IMG/VR virus record: IMGVR_UViG_3300007345_000301
Location: 1 to 22,815 of that record
Reading direction: 5' to 3' (one strand)
From: a virus
DNA length: 22,815 nucleotides
This document shows positions 5,181-11,065 of this stretch, piece after piece (positions within the stretch are counted from its first letter, which is position 1; each line of letters opens with the position of its first letter). The translations under genes and the position numbers were made by a program. The notes below the pieces were generated by a model. It saw nothing but the letters and a program-made list of their open reading frames with translations, did no database searches and was not told the DNA's origin.

Positions 5181-5316
5181 CCCCAGATTCTTCGGGCATT
5201 CGCGTTATGAAATTTTTCAAAAAGTCCCCCAGATTTTTCGGCTTTCGCGATTTATTCGTATGTGTGCGCGTCCGTCACGCGTGTGGCGATAAAATCCCCG
5301 GATTTCGAAATTTTCG
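5181..5316. repeat. Degenerate direct repeats CCCCAGATT-TTCGG-TTCGCG
   Basis: Three related units are seen: 5181-5204 (CCCCAGATTCTTCGGGCATTCGCG is the pattern), 5227-5249 (same with TTTTTCGGCTTTCGCG), and a weaker one at 5296-5316 (CCCCGGATTTCGAAATTTTCG). The first two start 46 bases apart, about 4.4 helical turns. They may be protein-binding iterons near the divergent control region. Confidence 0.5.
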
Positions 5317-5479
5317 AGAAAATCGGCCCTAATTCAAGGACGATCTACTAAGGCCGCAGGCCAGTACTGGCAAGGGATCCGGACTTTTTCACTCGACAAA
5401 ACACCGCGAAAAATAAAAATATTTTCGGTCCCTATGTCGGGGATATTCTTTTATACTATAATATTACACCAACAAACAA

Positions 5480-5495
5480 CCGGCAACGAAGCCGG
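5480..5495 (+). other. Leader hairpin before the cassette
   Basis: CCGGC (5480-5484) pairs with GCCGG (5491-5495) around AACGAA, about 22 bases before the first cassette ATG, in what would be the 5' leader. It is followed by CTTAATTAATTTA, which is not a clean U-run, so it may be an RNA stability or translation-control element rather than a terminator. Confidence 0.4.
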
Positions 5496-5517
5496 GCCTT
5501 AATTAATTTATAGTATT

Positions 5518-5793
5518 ATGAAAAATTCAAACAAAATCACAAAGATCTGGACAAGCGAAACAACCGAACGCCAAGAGTACGAAATCGGCCGCGCCCACAT
5601 TCAAAGCAATGACCCAGAGCTAACGAACTACTTTTGGAGATACACTACCAACGATTACGAGGTAGGCGGCCAGCTTCAAATCTGGAAAGAGCCTAACGGC
5701 GTTAAATGTGTAAATGATTTTGACGGCGCCTTTGATCTTCCTAAAGGCATTAAGACGCACCTAATCAATAAAGGCATAGAAGTAGATTTCTAA
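5518..5793 (+). CDS. Cassette gene 1, hypothetical acidic protein, 91 aa
   Basis: A soluble, probably alpha/beta protein starting MKNSNKITKIWTSETTERQ, with aromatic-rich centre (TNYFWRYTTNDYEVGGQLQIW) and ending in GIEVDF. No family recognised. It is the first gene of the rightward cassette. Its codons favour GGC, GCC and AAC (for example GAGGTAGGCGGCCAG, GACGGCGCC), unlike the GGT/GGA/GCT usage of the late genes. The 51-base interval after it holds a perfect GC hairpin. Role unknown. Confidence 0.7.
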   Translation: MKNSNKITKIWTSETTERQEYEIGRAHIQSNDPELTNYFWRYTTNDYEVGGQLQIWKEPNGVKCVNDFDGAFDLPKGIKTHLINKGIEVDF

Positions 5794-5809
5794 AATATAA
5801 TATAAACCC

Positions 5810-5829
5810 GGGCCGGATCCGTCCGGCCC
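5810..5829 (+). other. Perfect 8-bp hairpin with TCCG loop
   Basis: GGGCCGGA (5810-5817) pairs perfectly with TCCGGCCC (5822-5829) across a four-base TCCG loop, 16 bases after the preceding stop and 15 before the next ATG. It is followed by TCAATACC, not a U-run, so it is more likely an mRNA-stabilising or processing structure than a classic terminator. Confidence 0.55.
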
Positions 5830-5844
5830 TCAATACCTTAAACA

Positions 5845-5967
5845 ATGAAAACAAACAAACTACAAACCAGCACAACAAAACAAAAGAAAAAAAGCGAAGG
5901 CGGAACGCTGGAAGCCCTCGCAGTAATTGGCGCCCTTTATTTGCTCGCGTCCTTTATTTTACGTTAA
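5845..5967 (+). CDS. Cassette gene 2, small single-pass membrane protein, 40 aa
   Basis: ATG at 5845 and TAA at 5965-5967 encode 40 residues. The first 17 are polar and basic (MKTNKLQTSTTKQKKKS). Residues about 22-39 form one hydrophobic segment (LEALAVIGALYLLASFIL) ending at Arg40. The layout predicts a single transmembrane helix with the basic N-terminus inside the cell. The start has the leader ACCTTAAACA just before ATG, identical to the one before the 281-residue gene, which supports real translation. It is short enough to be skipped by automatic callers. Small phage membrane peptides can act in superinfection exclusion or lysis, but no specific function is shown here. Confidence 0.62.
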   Translation: MKTNKLQTSTTKQKKKSEGGTLEALAVIGALYLLASFILR

Positions 5968-5986
5968 CCCTTAAAAAGAAAAAAAA

Positions 5987-6235
5987 ATGTTTAAAGACTT
6001 AACCGAAATCGACACAGGCGCCGGGCTAATGATCAACGGCGAAGGCGAATTCAACGCCGCAGAATTAGACTATCTAAACGGCACCGGAATACCGGAAGGC
6101 TGGACCGCTAATATATACGGCCTTATAATAGACGTAAACGGCAAAGAGTACACAATACCAGCCGCGGCACTTGATCCGGACCTATTAAAGGCGCTAACCA
6201 GCAACGCAGAAACAGAACTCAATAATTACTACTAA
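5987..6235 (+). CDS. Cassette gene 3, hypothetical acidic protein, 82 aa
   Basis: A strongly acidic soluble protein starting MFKDLTEIDTGAGLMING. It contains the pattern AELDYLNGTGIPEGWTANIYGLIIDVNGKEYTIPAAALD, which suggests a small beta-rich domain followed by a helix (PDLLKALTSNAETEL). I recognise no family. An A-rich leader (AAAAAGAAAAAAA) precedes the ATG, typical of Bacteroidota translation starts. Codon use is GC-rich in third positions. It lies 18 bases before the gene for the Cys-motif protein and is probably cotranscribed with it. Confidence 0.68.
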   Translation: MFKDLTEIDTGAGLMINGEGEFNAAELDYLNGTGIPEGWTANIYGLIIDVNGKEYTIPAAALDPDLLKALTSNAETELNNYY

Positions 6236-6253
6236 AATTTAAAACCTTAAACA

Positions 6254-7099
6254 ATGATCAACTTTGAAGAATTAGCCAACGCAGTAAACCCGAACCCGGG
6301 CCAAACATTAAAAGCAGCACCAACGCCGCCCGCGTATACGATCCCGGCCAAACTACTGAGCAAGGGAACAACCAACGCTAAAACAAGCAAAAACGCCCTT
6401 GAAACCTTTATACTTTATATGAGTCCAGCGGCCCAAAATAGTAAAGGCGCCGACCTTTGCCCGTTTCGTAGTAAAGGATGTACGGCCGCTTGTTTATACA
6501 CTGCCGGACGTGGTAAATTTAACAACGTCCAACGCGCCCGAATGAATAAGAGCGAATACTTTATAAGGGACAAAAAAACGTTTTTAGCTCAATTAGCCTT
6601 AGAATTAATTGCGATTAATAAGAAGCAACTCAAGAAGGGAACAAAGGCCGCAATCCGTTTAAACGGGACTACAGACGTAGACTTTTTGTATTTGCTTAAA
6701 AATCGCGCCGGACTTGACGCACTGCAATTGGAAGGCCTTGTATTTTATGACTACACCAAAGACCCGTACCGCGTTAAAAGGTACGCCGGGACCAACTACA
6801 CGCTAACATTTAGCCGGGCCGAGGATAACGAACCGCAGGCGCTTGATATCCTAAAAAATAGCGGCATAGTTTCGGCCGTCTTCGCTGAGAAATTGCCCCA
6901 GTTATACAAAGGCTTCGAAGTTATCGACGGCGACGCGTCCGATGATCTTATGATTAAAGCAGCGGCCGCCGTTGGCGTACTCAAACGCACCCGGAAGGGT
7001 AAAGGCATTATCTTAGGACTAAAGGCCAAAGGAGACGCTAAAAAGGACGTTAGCGGCTTCGTAATTACCTCACATCTAAACACCGGCGCCAATGCATAG
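6254..7099 (+). CDS. Cassette gene 4, Cys-motif phage/plasmid protein of unknown function, 281 aa
   Basis: The protein has a Lys/Ser-rich segment KLLSKGTTNAKTSKN (33-47), then a Cys motif C69-x6-C76-x3-C80 within ADLCPFRSKGCTAACLYT. Later blocks are RLNGTTDVDF (135-144), VFYDYTKDPYRVKRY (163-177), LTFSRAEDN (184-192), EVIDGDASDDL (222-232) and IILGLKAKGDAKKDVSGFV (252-270). From memory this order of blocks matches a widespread phage and plasmid family, listed I believe as DUF7227 or gp88-like, without a known activity. Alternating strands and helices suggest an alpha/beta barrel-like fold, and the Cys could hold a metal or Fe-S cluster; both are inference. It shares an ACCTTAAACA leader with the 40-residue gene and overlaps the next gene by eight bases. 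Confidence 0.78.
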   Translation: MINFEELANAVNPNPGQTLKAAPTPPAYTIPAKLLSKGTTNAKTSKNALETFILYMSPAAQNSKGADLCPFRSKGCTAACLYTAGRGKFNNVQRARMNKSEYFIRDKKTFLAQLALELIAINKKQLKKGTKAAIRLNGTTDVDFLYLLKNRAGLDALQLEGLVFYDYTKDPYRVKRYAGTNYTLTFSRAEDNEPQALDILKNSGIVSAVFAEKLPQLYKGFEVIDGDASDDLMIKAAAAVGVLKRTRKGKGIILGLKAKGDAKKDVSGFVITSHLNTGANA

Positions 7100-7289
7100 T
7101 ATTTTTGAAATGATCGAAGCGCGGCCCCTCAAAGTAAGAGAAGGAAAGCGCGGCGCCCACTGGATTAAGACCAACGGCCAGCGCATAAACTTAGCCAGCC
7201 GGAACCATCATAGCAGCCTAACCAACGGCCGGACCTTTATATTCTCAGAGGATCGGCGACACGTTAAGCAACTCAAAAACTATATATAA
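7092..7289 (+). CDS. Cassette gene 5, small basic hypothetical protein, 65 aa
   Basis: The ATG overlaps the last eight bases of the 281-residue gene (ATGCATAG), implying translational coupling. The 65-residue product is basic and His-rich: MHSIFEMIEARPLKVREGKRGAHWIK at the start, and NHHSSLTNGRTFIFSEDRRHVKQLKNYI at the end, with N-x-R pairs that could contact nucleic acid. No family recognised. It is the last gene before the terminator at 7312, so it closes the cassette. Coupling suggests it works with the Cys-motif protein. Confidence 0.65.
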   Translation: MHSIFEMIEARPLKVREGKRGAHWIKTNGQRINLASRNHHSSLTNGRTFIFSEDRRHVKQLKNYI

Positions 7290-7311
7290 GCACCTGTAAA
7301 GGATCAACACC

Positions 7312-7346
7312 AAAAAAAGGGCACCCAATACGGGCGCCCTTTTTTT
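7312..7346. terminator. Bidirectional intrinsic terminator closing the cassette
   Basis: An A7 run (7312-7318) leads into GGGC, one mismatch, then CCC, a five-base loop (AATAC), GGG, and GCCC followed by T7 (7340-7346). The stem is seven A-T pairs, four GC pairs, a mismatch and three GC pairs. With a U-run in either direction it should work on both strands. It separates the cassette from the late control region. Confidence 0.88.
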
Positions 7347-7670
7347 ATACCCTTAAACGGGACCAACTGAAGAAGGAACGACGGAAGGAAAAGAGGAAAA
7401 GAGGCCCGAGAGTTACGCGCCCCGGCACCACCCCTTACAATACCCCGGCACCCCTTCACCGGATCCACACCCCCAGCGGACCAACTAAGGCCCCCACATT
7501 GGACCAATGAAACCCCTTATATACTCAGTGCGGCCACCAATGTAGGACCGACAAAGGACCCCGGCCGATAGTGACCGGACGAAGGAAGCGAAGAGATAAC
7601 TTAGCCCTCGGTGTCCGCGGGGGAAGTGTCTATGTGAATGCCAAACCAAATGAACTTAAAATATTCCCTT
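7347..7670. other. Non-coding region with GGACC-type repeats between cassette and late genes
   Basis: About 320 bases with no convincing gene. It contains a 45-base purine-rich stretch (about 7369-7414), two copies of CCCCGGCACC (7420-7429 and 7443-7452), and repeated GGACC words: GGACCAACT at 7360 and 7478, GGACCAATG at 7501, GGACC at 7545 and 7556. CATTGGACCAATG (7497-7509) is a perfect odd-centred palindrome. Position just before the terminase genes suggests late control, a packaging site or an origin; none is proven. Confidence 0.55.
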
Positions 7671-7800
7671 GTATATACATAGTATGTATACCTCTGTATA
7701 TATATACTCTTAGGAACTTAGTATATACTAAGGAGAACTGTATACTCTCCCCTTTAGGGGGAGTATATAAGGGTATACTTAGTGTCCACACTAAGTATAT
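7671..7800. repeat. Palindrome array B built on TATACTTAG, before the late genes
   Basis: Four inverted repeats stand in a row. TATACATA-G-TATGTATA is at 7674-7690. CTTAGTATATACTAAG, a perfect 16-base palindrome, is at 7717-7732. An 11-pair hairpin TATACTCTCCC/GGGGGAGTATA is at 7741-7767. TATACTTAGTGT-CC-ACACTAAGTATA, with perfect 12-base arms, is at 7774-7799. The core TATACTTAG (or complement) is shared with array A at 3026-3138. The array ends about 30 bases before the first late gene, so it probably holds the late promoter or operator, or an origin. I see no TAnnTTTG element in it. Confidence 0.78.
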
Positions 7801-7829
7801 ACAGGAAGTTTTTTAAGGCGAATATATTA

Positions 7830-8222
7830 ATGAATAGATTTATTCACTATCTTGTAGATTCATTTAGAGCCTTTCTAAGGACTCCAATTAAACACTTCTA
7901 TACAATCGTACCAAAAGACCAAGATATGTCCTCTAAAGAACTCCTAATAGCTTTATTGAGCGGAACAATGCCTAAAGGTGATACCAAATCAGAGATGTTT
8001 AAGTTTTACAACTCTATGGTAGGGAAGAGTAAATACTTTCCAAAGAGTGAGAATCCTAAGACTGCGTGTGGTAGTTGTATCCAAAGGGTGAAGACTTCTA
8101 TTTGGAAATGGTATCATAGTGATGAGACAGCTCCAACCTTTAGTGAGTTGACCTTTACGGGTAGATTAGGCGCACATAATATTCCATTATACACACTTAC
8201 AGATGCCAGCAAAAAGAAATAA
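7830..8222 (+). CDS. First late gene, CxxC hypothetical protein, 130 aa
   Basis: I choose ATG 7830 (MNRFIHYLVDSFRAF) because a longer in-frame start at 7782 would fall inside the palindrome array. The N-terminus (1-22) is a basic amphipathic helix; an internal ATG at 7926 (MSSKELLIALL) is an alternative start. C80-G-S-C83 within KTACGSCIQRVKTSIWKWY is the most distinctive feature and resembles small proteins encoded next to terminases in Bacteroidota phages, an impression from memory. It overlaps the small terminase gene by 20 bases. It may bind DNA or metal; its position suggests a role in packaging or late control. Confidence 0.68.
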   Translation: MNRFIHYLVDSFRAFLRTPIKHFYTIVPKDQDMSSKELLIALLSGTMPKGDTKSEMFKFYNSMVGKSKYFPKSENPKTACGSCIQRVKTSIWKWYHSDETAPTFSELTFTGRLGAHNIPLYTLTDASKKK

Positions 8223-8655
8223 TAGCGGTAAAATAGTTAAGGGCCAAGGTGCGGAACTAACAGATCTCCAGAGTAAGTTTATTGACAGGATTGCAGAGGA
8301 GGGTATGGAGGCCTCGAGTAAGATAGCTCGGGAGCTTAATTATACTTCCTACTATCGGGATAGGAGAACCGTAGGTACTGCATTCCATAGAGAGCTTATG
8401 GCTATTGCCAACGCGGAGATGAAGAGTATTGAAGCTGCTAAGGGTACAAATCTTACGGCATTGATTAAGATACGAGATGTAGCACTGTCTAACGGGGATA
8501 CAAAGGCGGCAATGGAAGCCATTAAGATTATCAATGATATGCAAGGATACAAAGCTCCTACGAAGGTCCATCAGACGAAGATAGACGTTAAGGCAACTAT
8601 AGACCTTACTGCTCCGGATCAAGAGGATGAGGATACTGATTATATTGATGTTTAA
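8203..8655 (+). CDS. terS: Terminase small subunit, 150 aa
   Basis: The N-terminal part (about 18-60) has a helix-turn-helix-like pattern (ELTDLQSKFIDRIAEEGMEASSKIARELNY), then an oligomerisation helix region NLTALIKIRDVALSNGDTKAAMEAIKIINDMQGYKAPTK (83-121), which is typical of phage small terminases. The C-terminus is acidic (DQEDEDTDYIDV). The protein recognises the packaging site on phage DNA and hands it to the large subunit. The stop codon overlaps the large subunit ATG (8655), and it overlaps the upstream gene by 20 bases. Length and order fit the family well. Confidence 0.85.
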   Translation: MPAKRNNSGKIVKGQGAELTDLQSKFIDRIAEEGMEASSKIARELNYTSYYRDRRTVGTAFHRELMAIANAEMKSIEAAKGTNLTALIKIRDVALSNGDTKAAMEAIKIINDMQGYKAPTKVHQTKIDVKATIDLTAPDQEDEDTDYIDV

Positions 8656-9905
8656 TGGAGATAAAGTTATACAACCCTACAAAGCCTCAGAAGGATTTCT
8701 TGAAGATCATCTACGAAGAGGAGCCTTTTATAACCTTAGCCGCTATGGGGCGGCAAACGGGTAAGACCTTTGCTATGATGAACGATGCGGTAATGAGAGC
8801 CTTGAATAACAAGAAGCACCGTATGTTCTGGGTAAGCCCTATACAGGAGCAGGCCAACAAAGTGATGAAGGACATTGAGGGGATGTTTAGTAACCACCAA
8901 GAGTTGTTTGAGCAAATCATAACGAGGTTTGATAGAAAGCATAACGAAATATACTTTTACAACGGTAGCTTTATTAAGTTCCGATCTTCCGAAGCGGGGG
9001 ATAACCTTCGTGGTGCGACATTGGATTTTATCTACATTGATGAGGCTGCCTTTATCAAGGAGGCGTTTATCAACGAGGTATTGCTGCCTATGGTTACCCG
9101 GACCAATGGTAGGGTAGTGATGAGTAGTACCTTCAATGGTAAGAACTGGTACTGGGAATGGTACCAAAGAGGACTTAAGGAAGATAACTTTAAGCAGATA
9201 AAGTCTATTAAGCGGACATATCTGGACCTCAACGACCATAAGGTCGAGGAGACGGTACTGGGTATACGCAAGAGTATGACTAAGGCGCAGTTCAATCAAG
9301 AGTTTTTATGTAGACCCGTTAGTGCGGATGCCTTGTTTTCCGATATTGAGGATTCCATTACTAAACACCTACCTCAAGAGTACGAGCGGGTATACATCGG
9401 TATGGATATCGGGGTAGCACAAGATTATACGGTGCTTACCGCAATGACAGAAGATTATAAAGTCATTGATATCGAGAGGTTCAACTTTAAGGAGCAAGGG
9501 ATGGACTCTGTAGAATTCAAACAGCGCATTAAAGACTTTTACCTTAAACACTTTGATAAACTTGCGGCGGCATACTTTGAGGTCAACAACAACGATTTAC
9601 TCTTTGATGAGATTACCGATGATGACAGGATGTACAAGATGATACCCTTCCAAACGACAAGCAAGAGTAAACCAGAGATAATTAAGAACCTTATTAAGCT
9701 TTTTGAAGACCATAAAATTAAAATACCAGACTACGATGTGTTGGTAAAGGAATTGTACGATTACAAGAGTAAACGTAATCCTGTTACGGGAAACCTACAA
9801 TTCTCCAATACCGAAGGAAAGCACGATGACTGCGTGATGAGTCTTGCTATCGCAGCATACTGTGCTGTAGAGGAACAAGACGGTGGTATAACAATGTTCT
9901 TATGA
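8655..9905 (+). CDS. terL: Terminase large subunit, 416 aa
   Basis: The ATPase domain has the terminase-type Walker A MGRQTGKTF (31-39), Walker B LDFIYIDEAAF (123-133; Asp129, Glu130) and a coupling motif MSSTF (156-160). The C-terminal nuclease domain has IGMDIG (248-253; Asp251), YFEVNNND (307-314; Glu309) and KHDDCVMSLAIAAY (389-402; Asp391/392), the acidic residues expected for the RNase H-like headful nuclease. Length is typical. It pumps DNA into the prohead through the portal and cuts concatemers. It is tightly coupled to the small subunit upstream and overlaps the next gene by four bases (ATGA). Confidence 0.95.
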   Translation: MEIKLYNPTKPQKDFLKIIYEEEPFITLAAMGRQTGKTFAMMNDAVMRALNNKKHRMFWVSPIQEQANKVMKDIEGMFSNHQELFEQIITRFDRKHNEIYFYNGSFIKFRSSEAGDNLRGATLDFIYIDEAAFIKEAFINEVLLPMVTRTNGRVVMSSTFNGKNWYWEWYQRGLKEDNFKQIKSIKRTYLDLNDHKVEETVLGIRKSMTKAQFNQEFLCRPVSADALFSDIEDSITKHLPQEYERVYIGMDIGVAQDYTVLTAMTEDYKVIDIERFNFKEQGMDSVEFKQRIKDFYLKHFDKLAAAYFEVNNNDLLFDEITDDDRMYKMIPFQTTSKSKPEIIKNLIKLFEDHKIKIPDYDVLVKELYDYKSKRNPVTGNLQFSNTEGKHDDCVMSLAIAAYCAVEEQDGGITMFL

Positions 9906-10606
9906 TATCACTTCAGCAGCATATCAACCTTATGCAACACATTTTGTCTAAGGGAGATATAAACGAATACATAGACAAGATGAAGCCGCTTGAGGCCTTG
10001 ACTTTTGTCAGATCTTCGGAACAGACTTATCCTATAGAGTCCAACACACTGAGGCCCAAAGACTTAAGAAGCGTTAATTTAAGTGTTAATTCACTTGTAC
10101 TTGGTCAGTTCATAATGATAGAGCAGATAATAACAGGTAAAACTAAACTACCCGACCACTTAGTAGACTTAGAATTACTGAAGTTGATATGCCGTCCACA
10201 TCATCATACCGAGTTTGATAATGAAAACACAATTGACGAGAAGAAAAACGAGCAACGTATACTAAATATGGATGTTCGTGAGTGCTATTGGATACTCACA
10301 GAGTTTATAAAGAACAGAGAGAAGACTTTATTTAAGGATTTCGCGGGTGTATTCTACGATGCACCAGAAGAGACAGAAGATGAAGAAGAGTCAGAACCAG
10401 AAGAGAAGACTTCTGATATGTTGTTTAATCAGCAATGGTACTGGTACTCTATTGTTAGGATGTTGGCAAACGAAGATATAACCAGATATGGAGAAATTTA
10501 TATGTTGCCAATGACTACAGTATTGCCCGAAATGTCTTATTTGGCGCAGCGCAACAAGATAGAGTCGGCAAAGCAAAGGCAAAGTCAAGCTATGCGTAAA
10601 TTGTAA
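9902..10606 (+). CDS. Hypothetical late protein, possibly tail assembly chaperone-like, 234 aa
   Basis: The start overlaps the terL stop (ATGA). The protein is mostly helical. Residues about 160-174 are a Glu-rich run (EETEDEEESEPEEK) and the C-terminal block QQWYWYSIVRMLANEDITRYGE is followed by MLPMTTVLPEMSYLAQRNK. A WY-x-x-VRMLA-x-EDI-x-R-Y-x-E-I-x-x-LP pattern near the end, and its place two genes before the tape measure, recall tail assembly chaperones, but the upstream position next to terL is atypical and no slippery frameshift pair is evident. I hold this only as a possibility. The stop codon lies inside a TTGTAAATTAA element. Confidence 0.7.
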   Translation: MISLQQHINLMQHILSKGDINEYIDKMKPLEALTFVRSSEQTYPIESNTLRPKDLRSVNLSVNSLVLGQFIMIEQIITGKTKLPDHLVDLELLKLICRPHHHTEFDNENTIDEKKNEQRILNMDVRECYWILTEFIKNREKTLFKDFAGVFYDAPEETEDEEESEPEEKTSDMLFNQQWYWYSIVRMLANEDITRYGEIYMLPMTTVLPEMSYLAQRNKIESAKQRQSQAMRKL

Positions 10607-10611
10607 ATTAA
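10601..10611 (+). promoter_or_regulatory. TTGTAAATTAA junction element, copy 1
   Basis: First of four exact copies of this 11-base word at late-gene junctions. Here it overlaps the stop codon of the preceding gene and lies 13 bases before the GTG at 10624. It could be a late promoter part, a translation enhancer or an RNA-processing site. Confidence 0.5.
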
Positions 10612-10623
10612 GAAAAGACTACA

Positions 10624-11064
10624 GTGAACGATTTAGTAACTATATACGAGCTATTCAAGGCTTTTGGAGATTCTCACGGTATGATTAATGAGTTCAAGCT
10701 CATAGGCTCGTTAGAAGACCTGCAAAACATCGAGGTATCACACAGAGGTATGTATGTGAACTTAGATAGCGCAAACGTATCGAGATCGGGTAACAGTCCG
10801 ATCTATGATGTTACTTTTAATGTAATTGTAATTGACAAGGTGCCATTATACGATGAGCTGGCTCTTATGAACTCTAATCAAGAGAATCTATTCGTTATGG
10901 GTCAATTGCAAGATTACTTTGGTCAAAACCTTTTAGGAGAGGAACGCTTTGACGAGGTAAACCTTCAAGGCTTTTCTGCTGACGATTACAATATAACTAC
11001 GGCTACTGGAAACTGTAGCTTCTCTATAGGTAGAAATCCAGACAATAGGAGTATAGACATTTAA
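10624..11064 (+). CDS. Probable tail or connector protein, 146 aa
   Basis: I take the GTG at 10624 as start (product MNDLVTIYELFKAFGDSHGM), as it follows the junction element and gives a natural N-terminus; the next ATG is at 10681. The protein looks like an alpha/beta fold: an N-terminal helix, then strands (MYVNLDSANVS, IYDVTFNVIVIDKV), a helix with ENLFVMGQLQDYFG, and closing strands (NITTATGNCSFSIGRNPDNR). This resembles small tail-terminator or completion proteins of Bacteroidota phages, from memory. Its place between terL and the tape measure supports a structural or assembly role. The exact function is not certain. Confidence 0.72.
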   Translation: MNDLVTIYELFKAFGDSHGMINEFKLIGSLEDLQNIEVSHRGMYVNLDSANVSRSGNSPIYDVTFNVIVIDKVPLYDELALMNSNQENLFVMGQLQDYFGQNLLGEERFDEVNLQGFSADDYNITTATGNCSFSIGRNPDNRSIDI

Positions 11065-11065
11065 T

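Larger units (their letters stand above)
5158..5517. other. Non-coding switch region between leftward and rightward genes
   Basis: About 360 bases separate the leftward promoter from the rightward cassette, with no convincing coding frame. The stretch begins with an A-run, becomes CpG-rich with repeats (5181-5316), then contains a near-palindromic GGCCGCAGGCC, and ends in an A/T-rich segment with TATACT and TATAAT words (5453-5461) that might serve a rightward promoter. A weak Bacteroidota-like -7 match (TATTTTCG, 5420-5427) lacks a clear upstream element. Base composition shifts here from that of the left arm to that of the cassette. Confidence 0.55.

Noticed and set aside
5845-5967. Holin as a specific name for the 40-residue membrane peptide
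   Set aside because: One hydrophobic helix with a basic head is not enough to name a holin, and no endolysin gene is adjacent.
6796-7092. Minus-strand frame of 98 codons opposite the Cys-motif gene
   Set aside because: Antisense to a protein with conserved blocks; no leader and no recognisable sequence.
7304-7507. Minus-strand frame of 67 codons over the terminator
   Set aside because: It runs through the terminator hairpin and the purine tract and gives a low-complexity Gly/Phe/Leu peptide with no plausible start context.
7571-7816. Plus-strand frame of 81 codons before the late genes
   Set aside because: Most of it is translation of the palindrome array (IYIVCIPLYIY-like), so it is better explained as a control region.
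7782-7829. Longer start for the first late gene at 7782
   Set aside because: It would begin inside the 12-base inverted repeat; the ATG at 7830 has an A/T-rich leader and gives a natural N-terminus.
8257-9299. Several antisense frames opposite the terminase genes
   Set aside because: Both terminase subunits are unmistakable on the plus strand; these frames are by-products of their codon use.
9902-10606. Portal protein as the product of the gene after the large terminase
   Set aside because: At 234 residues it is much too short for a portal and lacks portal-like patterns.
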